DNA of 49,799 nucleotides from Bacteroidota bacterium (GCA_018268075.1 JAFDXH010000184.1:1-49799), one strand, 5' to 3'; numbered from the stretch's first letter, positions 29,093 to 37,953 are shown. Notes: a model not told the origin generated them from the sequence alone. Made by a program: numbers and translations.

Positions 29093-30433
29093 TTAGTTCA
29101 ATAATTCCTTTAATGCTCTCCTTGCTTTTTCAAATTCAAATTTTGCCAGCAGGGTTTCCATATTTTTTCGGATAGAATCATTCATTAAATTACCCATGGA
29201 GCCGGCATGGGTATGGTAAACTGCTCTCTCAGCAACAAAACTGTTTGAGGCCACTTTTTCACCAATTATTAAATAAGCTTCGCGCATAGGTACTCCAGAA
29301 ATTATTAAACGGTTCATTTCTTCCACTGTAAACAGGTTTTCATATTTATCATGATCCAGCAGTCCTTTCTTTACTTCAATATTTTTTAGCATTAGTAAAA
29401 TCATGGCAAGGCAATCTTTCAGATTTTTTATAGCAGGAAAAATGGTCTCTTTTAATAATTGAAGATCACGATGATAGCCCGAAGTAAGATTGGTTAATAA
29501 TAAACTTATTTCATTTGGAATGGATTGTATTCTATTGCAATGAGACCTTACAAGCTCAAATACATCAGGGTTTTTTTTGTGCGGCATAATGCTGCTGCCG
29601 GTAGTAAGGTTTTCCGGAAATGAAATAAAATCAAAATGCTGATTTAAATATAATATCGAATCCATGCTAAGGCGGGCAAGCGTTTGAGCAATATTAGACA
29701 TTGCCTGCGCCAATACTTTTTCTGATTTTCCACGAGTCATTTGTGCATAAACTACATTGTAATTCATTTGGGCAAAGCCCAATAAATCTGTGGTTAACTG
29801 CCGATTAATTGCAAATGAACTACCATAGCCAGCTGCACTTCCCAGCGGATTTTTATTAATTACATTCCATGCGGCTAATAATGTTTCTACATCATCGGCG
29901 AGGCTCTCAGCATAAGCGCCAAACCATAAGCCAAATGAACTGGGCATGGCCAACTGCATGTGGGTATAGCCCGGTAAATAATCATTTTTGTGTTCTTCAC
30001 TTTTAATTAATAAAAGTTGGAACAGTTCATTTATTGCAACTGTTATCTGTTCAATTTCATCTCTCAAAAATAATTTGATATCCAGCAATACCTGATCATT
30101 ACGAGATCGAGCAGTGTGTATCTTTTTGCCGGCTTCGCCCAAAGAAGCAGTGAGCATTTGCTCAATCTGTGAATGAATGTCTTCTACACCGGCATCTATT
30201 TTAAAATTTCCTTTTTTGATTTCATTAAATATTTTTTTTAGTTGGGCTTCCAGGCTAGATAGTTCTTTCTCTGTTATTAGATCAATGCTTCTCAGCATCT
30301 TGATGTGAGCGAGCGACCCCAATACATCATAGGGCGCAAGTTGAAGATCAAAATTCCTGTCGTTACCGATGGTGAAATCTTCAACCTCTTTTAAAGGAAC
30401 TGAATTTTTTTTCTGCCAAAGTTTTTTTGCCAT
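29093..30433 (-). CDS. argH: Argininosuccinate lyase
   Basis: ArgH splits argininosuccinate into arginine and fumarate, the final step of the pathway. The 446-residue product begins at the ATG at 30433; a TTG two codons upstream is not needed. The fumarase/aspartase signature GSSIMPHKKNPD with its catalytic serine loop, DIHSQIEQ, and TARSRNDQ are all present. It is the last gene of the arginine cluster, 18 bases after the argE-like gene. Confidence 0.95.
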   Translation of the reverse strand: MAKKLWQKKNSVPLKEVEDFTIGNDRNFDLQLAPYDVLGSLAHIKMLRSIDLITEKELSSLEAQLKKIFNEIKKGNFKIDAGVEDIHSQIEQMLTASLGEAGKKIHTARSRNDQVLLDIKLFLRDEIEQITVAINELFQLLLIKSEEHKNDYLPGYTHMQLAMPSSFGLWFGAYAESLADDVETLLAAWNVINKNPLGSAAGYGSSFAINRQLTTDLLGFAQMNYNVVYAQMTRGKSEKVLAQAMSNIAQTLARLSMDSILYLNQHFDFISFPENLTTGSSIMPHKKNPDVFELVRSHCNRIQSIPNEISLLLTNLTSGYHRDLQLLKETIFPAIKNLKDCLAMILLMLKNIEVKKGLLDHDKYENLFTVEEMNRLIISGVPMREAYLIIGEKVASNSFVAERAVYHTHAGSMGNLMNDSIRKNMETLLAKFEFEKARRALKELLN

Positions 30434-30451
30434 GTGCAATTAGGTTATCAA

Positions 30452-31528
30452 TTAAATTGGAATATTTTTTATTAATTCAATATATGTTTTTATACCGGCA
30501 CTTATTTCGCTCAATAGAATATATTCATCTGCTGAGTGGCTTCTTGCCGAATCGCCCGGGCCTATTTTTATTGCAGGAAAATTCATCAAAGCCATATCAG
30601 AAAGGGTAGGAGAGCCATATAGAGGAAGGCCTAAATGTTTTGCTGCTACTACTAATTTATTATTCTCCTGAATAAATGATGGTTTTAAACGAAGCGACCT
30701 TGGCCGCACCTCACTTTGAATATTGGCTTTAATTATAGCTATTATTTCTTCTAAGGTGTACAATTCATTTACCCGTATATCTATGGTGAAGTTGCATTCG
30801 TCTGGCACTACATTATGTGCTTTGTTGGGCGATTCAATAACAGTAACTGCTATATGCACACTATCAAGCCATGCTGATTTTTTCTCAAAGGCCAGTTGAT
30901 TTAATTTCTGAATGTCATTCATAGCAATGGTGATTGCATTGGTTCCTTCATCACGCGCTGCATGCCCTGATTTTCCTTTTGCTTTACAATCCAAAACTAC
31001 CAAGCCTTTTTCTGCAATGGCTACATTCATTTTTGTGGGCTCTCCCACAATGGCGGTTTCTATTTTTGGCAAAATATTTAAAAGCGATTCCATGCCTCCT
31101 GTACCGGATATTTCTTCTTCGGCACTCGCAGCAAAAATGATATTGAATGGTAACGGGTCATTATAAAAATAGAGAAAAGCCGCCAGCAGAGAAACGAGTG
31201 CACCGCCTGCATCATTAGAGCCCAGGCCATAAAGTTTGCCTTCTTTTACTAAAGGCTCAAAAGGATTGAGCGTGTATCCTGCATTGGGCTTTACGGTGTC
31301 AAGGTGCGAGTTGAGCAAAAGCGTGTATGCTACTTCGTTATAATGCAAATTAGTAGCCCATACATTGTTGTGATGCCGTTGAGTAGGAATATCCTTGTAG
31401 GCAAAAAATGTTTGTAATTCGTGAGCGCGCTTATCTTCTTCTCTGCTGTATGCAGGTGTTTTGATCAATAGTTTTAGTAAGGCAATGGCCTCAGTTGTAA
31501 GCACATCAATATCTTTTATTTCAGTCAT
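30452..31528 (-). CDS. argE: M20 family N-acylcitrulline/N-acylornithine deacylase (ArgE-like)
   Basis: The 358-residue protein is an M20 zinc amidohydrolase. Zinc and catalytic residues are in NSHLDTV (His75, Asp77), SNDAGGA (Asp106) and SAEEE (Glu137, Glu138), and a dimerisation lid domain follows (KGKSGHAARDEG onward). In a pathway with an N-acylornithine carbamoyltransferase the deacylase works on N-acylcitrulline, releasing citrulline for ArgG; whether the acyl group is acetyl or succinyl depends on argF' (see findings). It overlaps argB by eight bases and is followed by argH. Confidence 0.85.
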   Translation of the reverse strand: MTEIKDIDVLTTEAIALLKLLIKTPAYSREEDKRAHELQTFFAYKDIPTQRHHNNVWATNLHYNEVAYTLLLNSHLDTVKPNAGYTLNPFEPLVKEGKLYGLGSNDAGGALVSLLAAFLYFYNDPLPFNIIFAASAEEEISGTGGMESLLNILPKIETAIVGEPTKMNVAIAEKGLVVLDCKAKGKSGHAARDEGTNAITIAMNDIQKLNQLAFEKKSAWLDSVHIAVTVIESPNKAHNVVPDECNFTIDIRVNELYTLEEIIAIIKANIQSEVRPRSLRLKPSFIQENNKLVVAAKHLGLPLYGSPTLSDMALMNFPAIKIGPGDSARSHSADEYILLSEISAGIKTYIELIKNIPI

Positions 31529-32336
31529 CGGCCAAAATTTTGGTGCCGCTTTTGCCGGCGATCAGATTGGGGAGTTGTGCTGAATTTCCAATGATCACGC
31601 TTTCTACTCCTTTTTGAATAGAAAGCAGTGCATTATTTATTTTGGGCAATATGCCAGAATGAATAACTTTTCTATTATTCAAGTCAGCAAATAATTTAGA
31701 ATTGATTTCTGGAATTACTGAATTTTCATCCTCTGTATTTTCTAAAACTCCATTTTTTTCAAAGCACATAACCAACTTAGTTAGATAGGTGTGGCTGAGC
31801 GCAATAGCTAATGCAGCGGCTATGGTATCAGCATTGGTATTGAGCATTTGTCCTTTTTCATTATGGGTAAGCGGCGCCATCACGGGTATCATATTATTTT
31901 TTAAAAAATGATTCCAGGTATTGATGTTTATTTTTTTTTCATCTATATCGCCTACCCATCCATAATCTATTTTATTTACTACTCTTTTAGTAGCCGGAAC
32001 ACAGTTGGCATCTGCCCCAGTAATTCCAATGGCGTTACAATTTTTTGCTTGAAGCTGTGCTACTATTTTTTTATTGATGAGGCCGCCATATACCATTGTT
32101 ACGAGGTCAAGAGTTGGGGTGTTAGTAATTCTTCTCCCATCCACATATTCTGATAATATCTGCATTTTTTCTCCTATTGCTGTTGCTATTTTGCCACCTC
32201 CGTGTACCAGTATTTTCTTTTGGGGCAATAGCGCAAAATCATGAAGAAAGGCCTCTAAATTTTTTTCATGATCTATTACATTCCCACCAATCTTTACTAT
32301 GATTAGTTCTTCTTTATTTTTTGCACTGCCTTTCAT
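31521..32336 (-). CDS. argB: N-acetylglutamate (N-acylglutamate) kinase
   Basis: ArgB phosphorylates the N-acylglutamate gamma-carboxylate. The 271-residue chain from the ATG at 32336 has the amino-acid-kinase motifs IVKIGGNVID near the start, LVHGGGKIATAIG and a later NTNADTIAAALA. The longer reading starts at TTG (32390) and adds 18 unrelated residues, so the ATG is preferred. A gap of 123 bases separates it from argF', the largest inside the operon. Confidence 0.9.
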   Translation of the reverse strand: MKGSAKNKEELIIVKIGGNVIDHEKNLEAFLHDFALLPQKKILVHGGGKIATAIGEKMQILSEYVDGRRITNTPTLDLVTMVYGGLINKKIVAQLQAKNCNAIGITGADANCVPATKRVVNKIDYGWVGDIDEKKININTWNHFLKNNMIPVMAPLTHNEKGQMLNTNADTIAAALAIALSHTYLTKLVMCFEKNGVLENTEDENSVIPEINSKLFADLNNRKVIHSGILPKINNALLSIQKGVESVIIGNSAQLPNLIAGKSGTKILADD

Positions 32337-32459
32337 GTGCGTATTTTTTTGTGGCCATAAAGAATTATTTATATGGCTTATATTTTTCAATAGTTTTCGT
32401 AAACGTGCGGCCCGCCTTAAACTTCCAAAGCTATGGGCCTTTTTTACTAATACCTTAGT

Positions 32460-33419
32460 TTATTTGATAGATTTTAAAATTTCAGATATTACTGCTTGCG
32501 CAGCCCACACACGATTGGCCGCCTGATTGGTTACGAGGCTTCTCTTGCTGTCCAGCACCTCATCGCTCAATTCTACATTTCTTCTTACAGGCAGGCAATG
32601 CATTACCCGGGCATTATTCGTAATTTCTAATTTTTTATTGGTGAGCATCCATGAAGGGTCATTCAGTATTTGCCCATAATCGTTATAACTGCTCCAGTTT
32701 TTCACATAAACAATATCAGCATTTTCCAGCGCTTCGTTTTGGTTGTGGGTAATTATGGCATCAGGGCTATATTTTTTATCCAGATCAAAGCCCTCTGGGC
32801 ATGCTATAGTAAGGTCAGTTTTATCCCAGGCACTCATCCATTCGGCAAAGCTATTCGCCACGCATTGCGGAAGAGCCTTCACATGTGGCGCCCAGGTGAG
32901 TACCACCTTTAATTTTCTTTTGGCTATTATTTTTTCCATAGCCTCAGAAATGGTAATTACATCGGCAAGGCTTTGTAATGGGTGCAATGTGGCGCTTTCC
33001 ATGCTTATTACAGGAACCCCGCTGTATTTTATAAATGCTGCCAGCACTTGCTCTTTATAATCTTGTTCTTTATCTTTTAAAGTAGGAAAGATCCGGATTC
33101 CGATAATGTCAAAATAATTTCCAAGTATAGGTGCAGCATCCTTTATGTGCTCCACTGTTTGGCCATTCATGATAGCGCCTTCATTGAATTCAAGTTGCCA
33201 TCCATCCTGCGATGCGTTAAAAATGATGGTTTTTAATCCAAGGTTTTCGGCCGCAATCTGGGTACTCATTCTGGTTCGTAGGCTTGGGTTTAGAAATAGC
33301 ATGCCGATTCTTTTACCTGCGCCTGATTGATTGCTTAGAGGGTTTTGCTTATAATCAAGCGCTATCCTGGAGAGGTGGTTGATGTGGCCCGCGTCTTCTA
33401 CTGAAATGAAATTTTTCAA
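32460..33419 (-). CDS. argF': N-succinylornithine / N-acetylornithine carbamoyltransferase (ArgF')
   Basis: This 319-residue transcarbamylase has the carbamoyl-phosphate loop LNPSLRTRMS (43-52) and the HCLPVRRN loop near 275-282, as in the Xanthomonas and Bacteroides N-acylornithine enzymes rather than true OTCases. At the residue that corresponds to Glu92 of X. campestris AOTCase and Pro90 of B. fragilis SOTCase this protein has Val89 (NGQTVEH). Published point mutants of that residue to Pro, Ser, Ala or Val switch AOTCase to the succinyl substrate, so SOTCase activity is predicted. It sits between argD and argB. Confidence 0.9.
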   Translation of the reverse strand: MKNFISVEDAGHINHLSRIALDYKQNPLSNQSGAGKRIGMLFLNPSLRTRMSTQIAAENLGLKTIIFNASQDGWQLEFNEGAIMNGQTVEHIKDAAPILGNYFDIIGIRIFPTLKDKEQDYKEQVLAAFIKYSGVPVISMESATLHPLQSLADVITISEAMEKIIAKRKLKVVLTWAPHVKALPQCVANSFAEWMSAWDKTDLTIACPEGFDLDKKYSPDAIITHNQNEALENADIVYVKNWSSYNDYGQILNDPSWMLTNKKLEITNNARVMHCLPVRRNVELSDEVLDSKRSLVTNQAANRVWAAQAVISEILKSIK

Positions 33420-33430
33420 TTGCTTGTTAG

Positions 33431-34606
33431 TTATAAGTTTACAGGGGTATTTACTTTTTGTTGTTCTTTGGTTAATTGATGGATTGCATTTTTCAATGAT
33501 GATAAAAAATGATCTGCATCTGCTTTATTTAAAGCTAAAGAAGGTAACAGCCTAACTACATCGGGTGAGGCAGCGCCTGTAAATATTTTTCCGTCAGAAA
33601 GTAGTTTTTTTCTTAAATCTTTTAGATTATTTGTTGCCTCAAATCCTATCATCAATCCTTTGCCTCTTACATTTTTTAAGTCCTCAATTGCTGCTAACTC
33701 TTTTAAAAGATAGCTGCCAATGGTAGCAGCATTGTGTATCAGCCCTTCATTTTCTATAACATCAAGAACCGCTATGGCCGCTGCACAGGCTAAATGATTG
33801 CCGCCAAAAGTGGTGCCCAGCATGAAATGTTTTGAGGGTATTTTAGGAGAAATAATAATAGCCCCAATGGGAAAGCCGTTTCCCATACCCTTGGCCATGG
33901 TATATATATCTGCATCTATTCCTGTATGATCCAATGCATAAAATTTTCCTGTGCGCCCATATCCACATTGTACTTCATCTGCAATAAAGATGGCGTTGTA
34001 TTTGTCACAAAGGGTGCGTATTTTTTTCAGAAATGATTCTGAAGCGATTTTTATTCCGCCTACACCTTGAATGGCTTCAATTATTACAGAACTTATTTCA
34101 TTTTTATGTTGTTCAAAGCATTGCTCTAAACTTTCTTCATCATTGAAAGGAAGGAAAATAATATTTTCTGTTTCGTTTACAGGTGCTGAAATTGATGCAT
34201 TATCAGTAGCAGCTACAGCAAGTGAGGTACGCCCATGAAATGCACCACTAAAAGAAATTACTTTCTTTTTATTGTTATAAAATGAAGCCAGTTTTATTGC
34301 ATTTTCATTGGCCTCTGCCCCAGAGTTGCAAAGAAATAACTGGTAATTATTTTTACCTGAAATGCGGCCTAACTTTTCTGCAAGCTCCTGTTGCAATGGA
34401 ATCTTAATGGAATTAGAATAAAAAGCTATCTGCTCTAATTGAGTTTCAATTGCTTTTACCCAGTAGGGATGTGTATGGCCGATACTTATAACAGCGTGGC
34501 CGCCATACATATCAAGATATTGTATGCCATTGTTATCAAATACATCCGAGCCTGATGCCCTCACAATATTGATGTCATTTACGGGATATACGTCAAACAG
34601 ATTCAT
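33431..34606 (-). CDS. argD: Acylornithine aminotransferase (ArgD)
   Basis: ArgD is a class III PLP aminotransferase that makes N-acylornithine from the semialdehyde with glutamate. The 391-residue protein shows NSGAEANENAIKLA (phosphate loop), FADEVQCGYGRTG with Asp210, and the PLP lysine Lys239 in MAKGMGNGFPIGA. The same enzyme can serve lysine synthesis. It lies 29 bases after argC and 11 bases before argF'. Confidence 0.95.
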   Translation of the reverse strand: MNLFDVYPVNDINIVRASGSDVFDNNGIQYLDMYGGHAVISIGHTHPYWVKAIETQLEQIAFYSNSIKIPLQQELAEKLGRISGKNNYQLFLCNSGAEANENAIKLASFYNNKKKVISFSGAFHGRTSLAVAATDNASISAPVNETENIIFLPFNDEESLEQCFEQHKNEISSVIIEAIQGVGGIKIASESFLKKIRTLCDKYNAIFIADEVQCGYGRTGKFYALDHTGIDADIYTMAKGMGNGFPIGAIIISPKIPSKHFMLGTTFGGNHLACAAAIAVLDVIENEGLIHNAATIGSYLLKELAAIEDLKNVRGKGLMIGFEATNNLKDLRKKLLSDGKIFTGAASPDVVRLLPSLALNKADADHFLSSLKNAIHQLTKEQQKVNTPVNL

Positions 34607-34635
34607 AAATTGTTATTTAGTTTTCACTACCTGAT

Positions 34636-35625
34636 TTAAAAATAATTTGCCTTTAATTTTAGCCCTGTTGTTTCAGGAAGGCCAAATAGTAGATTCATAT
34701 TCTGTACAGCTTGGCCACTTGCTCCTTTTAGCAGATTGTCTATGATAGAATGGATTACCAATATATCGCCTACCTGTTCCAGATGAACAAAGCAATTATT
34801 GGTATTGACTACTTGTTTTAAGAAAATTGGCTCTCTGCTTATTTTAATAAAAGGGTGGCCTTTATAAAATTTTTCAAAGTGATCGTAAATATTATTAATA
34901 GGTTCGGCGCATTTCATTTGAGAGGTTACGAAGATGCCGCGTGTAAAATCGCCACGCCATGGTACAAAGTGTATAGAAATATTTTTTGCTTTAGCTGTTA
35001 CCGTGAGCAATGTTTCACTTATCTCTGCCAGATGCTGATGTGTTAATGATTTATAAGCCTGAACATTATTTTCTCTCCATGAAAAATGTGCCGTTTCTGA
35101 AAGCGATTGCCCTGCGCCGGTAGAGCCTGTAATGCCCGTAGCATATACATCTGCAAGAATATTCATTTCGGCAAGGGGTAGCAATCCTAATTCTATTGCC
35201 GTGGCAAAGCAGCCCGGGTTGGCTATATTATCTGCTTTCTGAATTTTTGTTCTGTTTATTTCGGGCAATCCATAGATGAATTTTCTGTTCGCAAATTCTG
35301 ACTGATTGCTCAACCTGAAATCTTGGGCCAATGAAATGATTTTAATCTTTTTAGGGATTTTATTTTCCTGAAGAAATATTTCGGCCTGACCATGTGCGGT
35401 ACATAAAAAGAGCAGGTCAATGGTGGATAATATTTTATCTGAAAAATAAAGGTCTGTCTCGCCTGCCAGATCCTGATGCACTGAAGAAAGTAGTTTGCCT
35501 TTATTGCTTTTGCTGTTTACAAATATTATTTCAGTGTGTGGATGGTTCAATAAAAGACGGATGAGCTCACCACCAGTATAGCCAGCTCCGCCAATGATAC
35601 CCACTTTAATTTTTTTCATCTTCAT
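34636..35625 (-). CDS. argC: N-acyl-gamma-glutamyl-phosphate reductase (ArgC)
   Basis: ArgC reduces the N-acylglutamyl phosphate to the semialdehyde with NADPH. The 329-residue protein has GGAGYTGGELIRLL (12-25), and the nucleophile Cys139 in NPGCFATA. Its start overlaps the 3' end of argG by 20 bases, so the two are probably coupled. Alternative ATG at 35619 would shorten it by two residues. Confidence 0.95.
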   Translation of the reverse strand: MKMKKIKVGIIGGAGYTGGELIRLLLNHPHTEIIFVNSKSNKGKLLSSVHQDLAGETDLYFSDKILSTIDLLFLCTAHGQAEIFLQENKIPKKIKIISLAQDFRLSNQSEFANRKFIYGLPEINRTKIQKADNIANPGCFATAIELGLLPLAEMNILADVYATGITGSTGAGQSLSETAHFSWRENNVQAYKSLTHQHLAEISETLLTVTAKAKNISIHFVPWRGDFTRGIFVTSQMKCAEPINNIYDHFEKFYKGHPFIKISREPIFLKQVVNTNNCFVHLEQVGDILVIHSIIDNLLKGASGQAVQNMNLLFGLPETTGLKLKANYF

Positions 35626-36811
35626 TGTTTTTTATGTGTTGGTAAATAGCAGATTGGTTTCCAAATATTTTGCTGAATCCACGTACATCATTTCCTGACC
35701 AGCCGCTATTTTTTTCTCCATAATTACCAAACTTGTTATTCATAAGGTCATAGGGTGATTCTATTCCGCTGAGCTGAAAACGGTAGGGCATCAAATCTAC
35801 AAATACTTTGCCTGTTACATTTGCCTGCGACGAAGTAAAAAAAGCTTCTATGTCGCGCATTACAGGATCTAGCAATTGACCCTCATGAAGCCAGTTGCCA
35901 TAAAAATCAGCTAACTGGGATTTGTAATTTAATTGCCATTTGGTAAGCACATGTTTTTCTAAAAGGTGATGTGCTTTTATTATGATTATTGGCGCTGCAG
36001 CTTCAAACCCTACGCGGCCTTTAATGCCAATAATAGTATCTCCTACATGAATATCTCTACCTATCCCATAAGGGGCCGCTAATAACTGAAGCGCCTGAAT
36101 GGCAGCGGCAGGATGTGCAAATGTTTTATCATTAATACCAATTAATTCGCCTTTCTTAAACTGTAAAATTATTTTTTCATTTCCCGACTTGGATAGTGGC
36201 GTGGGCCATGCTTCTTCGGGGAGCATTCCATTAGAGCTTAATGTTTCCTTACCACCAACACTTGTGCCCCACAGCCCTTTGTTGATTGAGTAAACAGATT
36301 TTTCAAAATTCATTTTTACTCCTTTTGAAGACAGGTAATCAATTTCTTGCTGGCGCGAAAGTTCCATATCTCTGATGGGTGTAATGATTTCAATTCCCGG
36401 CACCATAATATGAAATATCATATCAAAACGCACCTGATCATTTCCGGCGCCTGTACTGCCATGTGCCACAGCATCTGCTTTTATCTCTTTAGCAAAGTTG
36501 GCAATTTCAATAGCTTGTGTAACTCTTTCAGCACTTACACTTAGTGGGTAGGTATTGTTTTTTAAAACATTGCCATATATCAAAAACCTGACAATACTGT
36601 CATAAAATGCTTCAACAGCGTCTATGCATTTGTGTGAGGCTGCACCAAGTTCAAGAGCATGTGCCTCAATTTTCTGTAACTCCTCTTCTGTAAAACCACC
36701 GGTGTTTATAATGATAGTATGCACTTCATATTGAAGCTCGTCGGTAAGATATTTTACACAATAGCTGGTATCGAGTCCGCCACTAAAACCAAGTACAACT
36801 TTCTTTTTCAT
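35606..36811 (-). CDS. argG: Argininosuccinate synthase
   Basis: ArgG joins citrulline and aspartate with ATP. The 401-residue protein has the PP-loop motif GFSGGLDTSYC (8-18), the family motif HGSTGAGNDQVRFD and a tail with GMLPEEAWP and DVRGFSK. It is separated by five bases from the GNAT gene and overlaps argC. In this operon it is placed ahead of the genes that make its substrate. Confidence 0.95.
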   Translation of the reverse strand: MKKKVVLGFSGGLDTSYCVKYLTDELQYEVHTIIINTGGFTEEELQKIEAHALELGAASHKCIDAVEAFYDSIVRFLIYGNVLKNNTYPLSVSAERVTQAIEIANFAKEIKADAVAHGSTGAGNDQVRFDMIFHIMVPGIEIITPIRDMELSRQQEIDYLSSKGVKMNFEKSVYSINKGLWGTSVGGKETLSSNGMLPEEAWPTPLSKSGNEKIILQFKKGELIGINDKTFAHPAAAIQALQLLAAPYGIGRDIHVGDTIIGIKGRVGFEAAAPIIIIKAHHLLEKHVLTKWQLNYKSQLADFYGNWLHEGQLLDPVMRDIEAFFTSSQANVTGKVFVDLMPYRFQLSGIESPYDLMNNKFGNYGEKNSGWSGNDVRGFSKIFGNQSAIYQHIKNNEDEKN

Positions 36812-36816
36812 AGATA

Positions 36817-37512
36817 TTAAAAGGGAAAAAATAAATTAATAAAAAAATGTAAACGGGTAGATTTCTTCTTTTTTAGATATTGAATCAACCTGTTTTGCTT
36901 CAACCTCATAAAACGTTCATAAATTTTTGAATTCTTTTTAAAATCTGTTGCCGTTTCTTCAGGAGTATAATGGTCAGCAGGGTCGTATAACATAGCAGTA
37001 CACATACAGTTTTTTCGATCCTTACTCATGAGGATGTCATAGTTGACACAGCTTTTGCAACCGGCCCAAAAATTTTCATCATCTGTTAATTCAGAATAAG
37101 TAACAGGTTCGTAGCCAAGGTCGCTATTAATTTTCATTACTGCGAGGCCTGTAGTTAATCCAAATATTTTTGCATGGGGATATTTTTTTCTGGAAAGATC
37201 AAAAATATTTTTCTTGATACTTTTTGCAATCCCGGTTTTTCTGAAAGCAGGTGCCACAATAAGGCCACTATTGGCTACAAATTCATCGTGCCCCCATGCT
37301 TCGATATAGCAAAACCCAACCCATACGTTGTCGGGGGTATGGGCTATTACAGCCTTGCCTTCATTTATTTTTTGTGCTATGTACTCAGGTGATCTTTTTG
37401 CAATGCCCGTACCTCTTGCTTGTGCAGAGGCTGCCATTTCATCTGTAATGATGGTAGCATAAATTATATCCTGTGGTAATGCAACACGAACAATAATGTT
37501 AGATTGTTCCAA
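36817..37512 (-). CDS. GNAT acyltransferase, candidate N-acylglutamate synthase
   Basis: The 231-residue protein has a GNAT fold: a beta1 strand IIVRVALP, the acyl-CoA loop region LIVAPAFRKTGIAKSIK (V-x-P-x-x-R-x-x-G-I/x) and a C-terminal half rich in Cys (CKSC and CMCT). It is first gene of the arginine operon, and the operon has no ArgA/ArgJ otherwise, so it is the obvious candidate to acylate glutamate; with a SOTCase-like argF' the donor could be succinyl-CoA. The only possible start upstream of the fold is a TTG at 37512, five bases before argG ends the previous gap; a stop lies in frame just upstream. Confidence 0.8.
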   Translation of the reverse strand: MEQSNIIVRVALPQDIIYATIITDEMAASAQARGTGIAKRSPEYIAQKINEGKAVIAHTPDNVWVGFCYIEAWGHDEFVANSGLIVAPAFRKTGIAKSIKKNIFDLSRKKYPHAKIFGLTTGLAVMKINSDLGYEPVTYSELTDDENFWAGCKSCVNYDILMSKDRKNCMCTAMLYDPADHYTPEETATDFKKNSKIYERFMRLKQNRLIQYLKKKKSTRLHFFINLFFPF

Positions 37513-37571
37513 TGCCGTAAATTTTTAAATAAAAAAATGAGAGAAGTGAGAAACAGGGGGATTTTTTTTCA

Positions 37572-37628
37572 CTGATAGGAACGGATAACCGGCAGGCCTA
37601 TCAGCATCCACGTCGGCATTGTGCCGGT
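37572..37628 (-). promoter_or_regulatory. Structured leader with alternative hairpins, arginine operon attenuator candidate
   Basis: In the RNA of the minus strand, segment a (ACCGGCA, 37628-37622) can pair with b (TGCCG, 37618-37614) in a tight CGGCA/TGCCG hairpin or with c (TGCCGGT, 37594-37588). Segment c is also the loop of an eight-base-pair stem CTGATAGG/CCTATCAG (37604-37597 with 37579-37572). Pairings a:b and a:c exclude each other. Segment a covers codons 12-14 of the leader ORF, and the stem starts on its stop codon. A run of A, not U, follows the stem, so it is not a standard terminator and the way it acts on argA-like gene expression is open. Confidence 0.55.
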
Positions 37629-37663
37629 CGCCTGAAAAGGGGTAAAGTATAGTTTCTATTCAT
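37601..37663 (-). CDS. Arginine-rich leader peptide of the arginine operon
   Basis: An ATG at 37661-37663 opens a 20-codon ORF ending at TGA (37601-37603). Arg is encoded at positions 3, 11, 12, 17 and 18 (AGA, AGG, CGA, CGA, CGT), that is five of twenty residues with two adjacent Arg pairs. The ORF lies just downstream of a promoter -7 box and 88 bases before the first structural gene. Its last third overlaps the alternating hairpins. Arg-rich leaders of this kind are expected for ribosome-stalling attenuation of arg genes. No expression data are available here. Confidence 0.6.
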   Translation of the reverse strand: MNRNYTLPLFRRPAQCRRGC

Positions 37664-37682
37664 TGTTACTTGAAATAAAAGT

Positions 37683-37690
37683 CAAAAATA
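37683..37690 (-). promoter_or_regulatory. -7 element of the arginine operon promoter
   Basis: On the minus strand TATTTTTG matches TAnnTTTG. It lies about 20 bases upstream of the leader ATG and about 170 bases upstream of the GNAT start. No clear -33 TTG is seen. Confidence 0.4.
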
Positions 37691-37953
37691 ATACATTATT
37701 GATTGGCTTCGCTTATTTTTTGTAAATATTTTGTTATTAGGAGGCCTAAAGTCAGTGTAATACCAGATTTAAATGATAGTTGCCCCAAAAAATCTGTACA
37801 CTTGGGATAAGACCCTCTAATATTTCTGCAAATTTTTTTGAACTATAGAGAAAATAAAGAAGGCAAAATTTGATGGAGGGGATAGGGGTGAGATTTAGAT
37901 ATTTTGTAAATGTATGCGGCTGCTCAATTCCTCTGGTGGCAGAATTCAACTGC
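37691..37953. other. Gap between Cas4-like gene and arginine promoter
   Basis: This 263-base stretch follows the stop codon of the Cas4-like gene. I could find no convincing coding sequence, although a short minus frame ending in SGITLTLGLLITKYLQK is hydrophobic enough to be a gene fragment. Confidence 0.4.

Noticed and set aside
32409-32437. GGCCC...GGGCC hairpin with T run in the argF'-argB gap
   Set aside because: The T run is on the plus strand, while the genes are on the minus strand, and the loop is 19-21 bases. It is not a terminator for any gene here.
37513-37660. Known riboswitch upstream of the arginine operon
   Set aside because: I compared the leader with cobalamin, TPP, SAM and guanidine riboswitch cores from memory and found no match. 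The Arg-rich ORF explains the region better.
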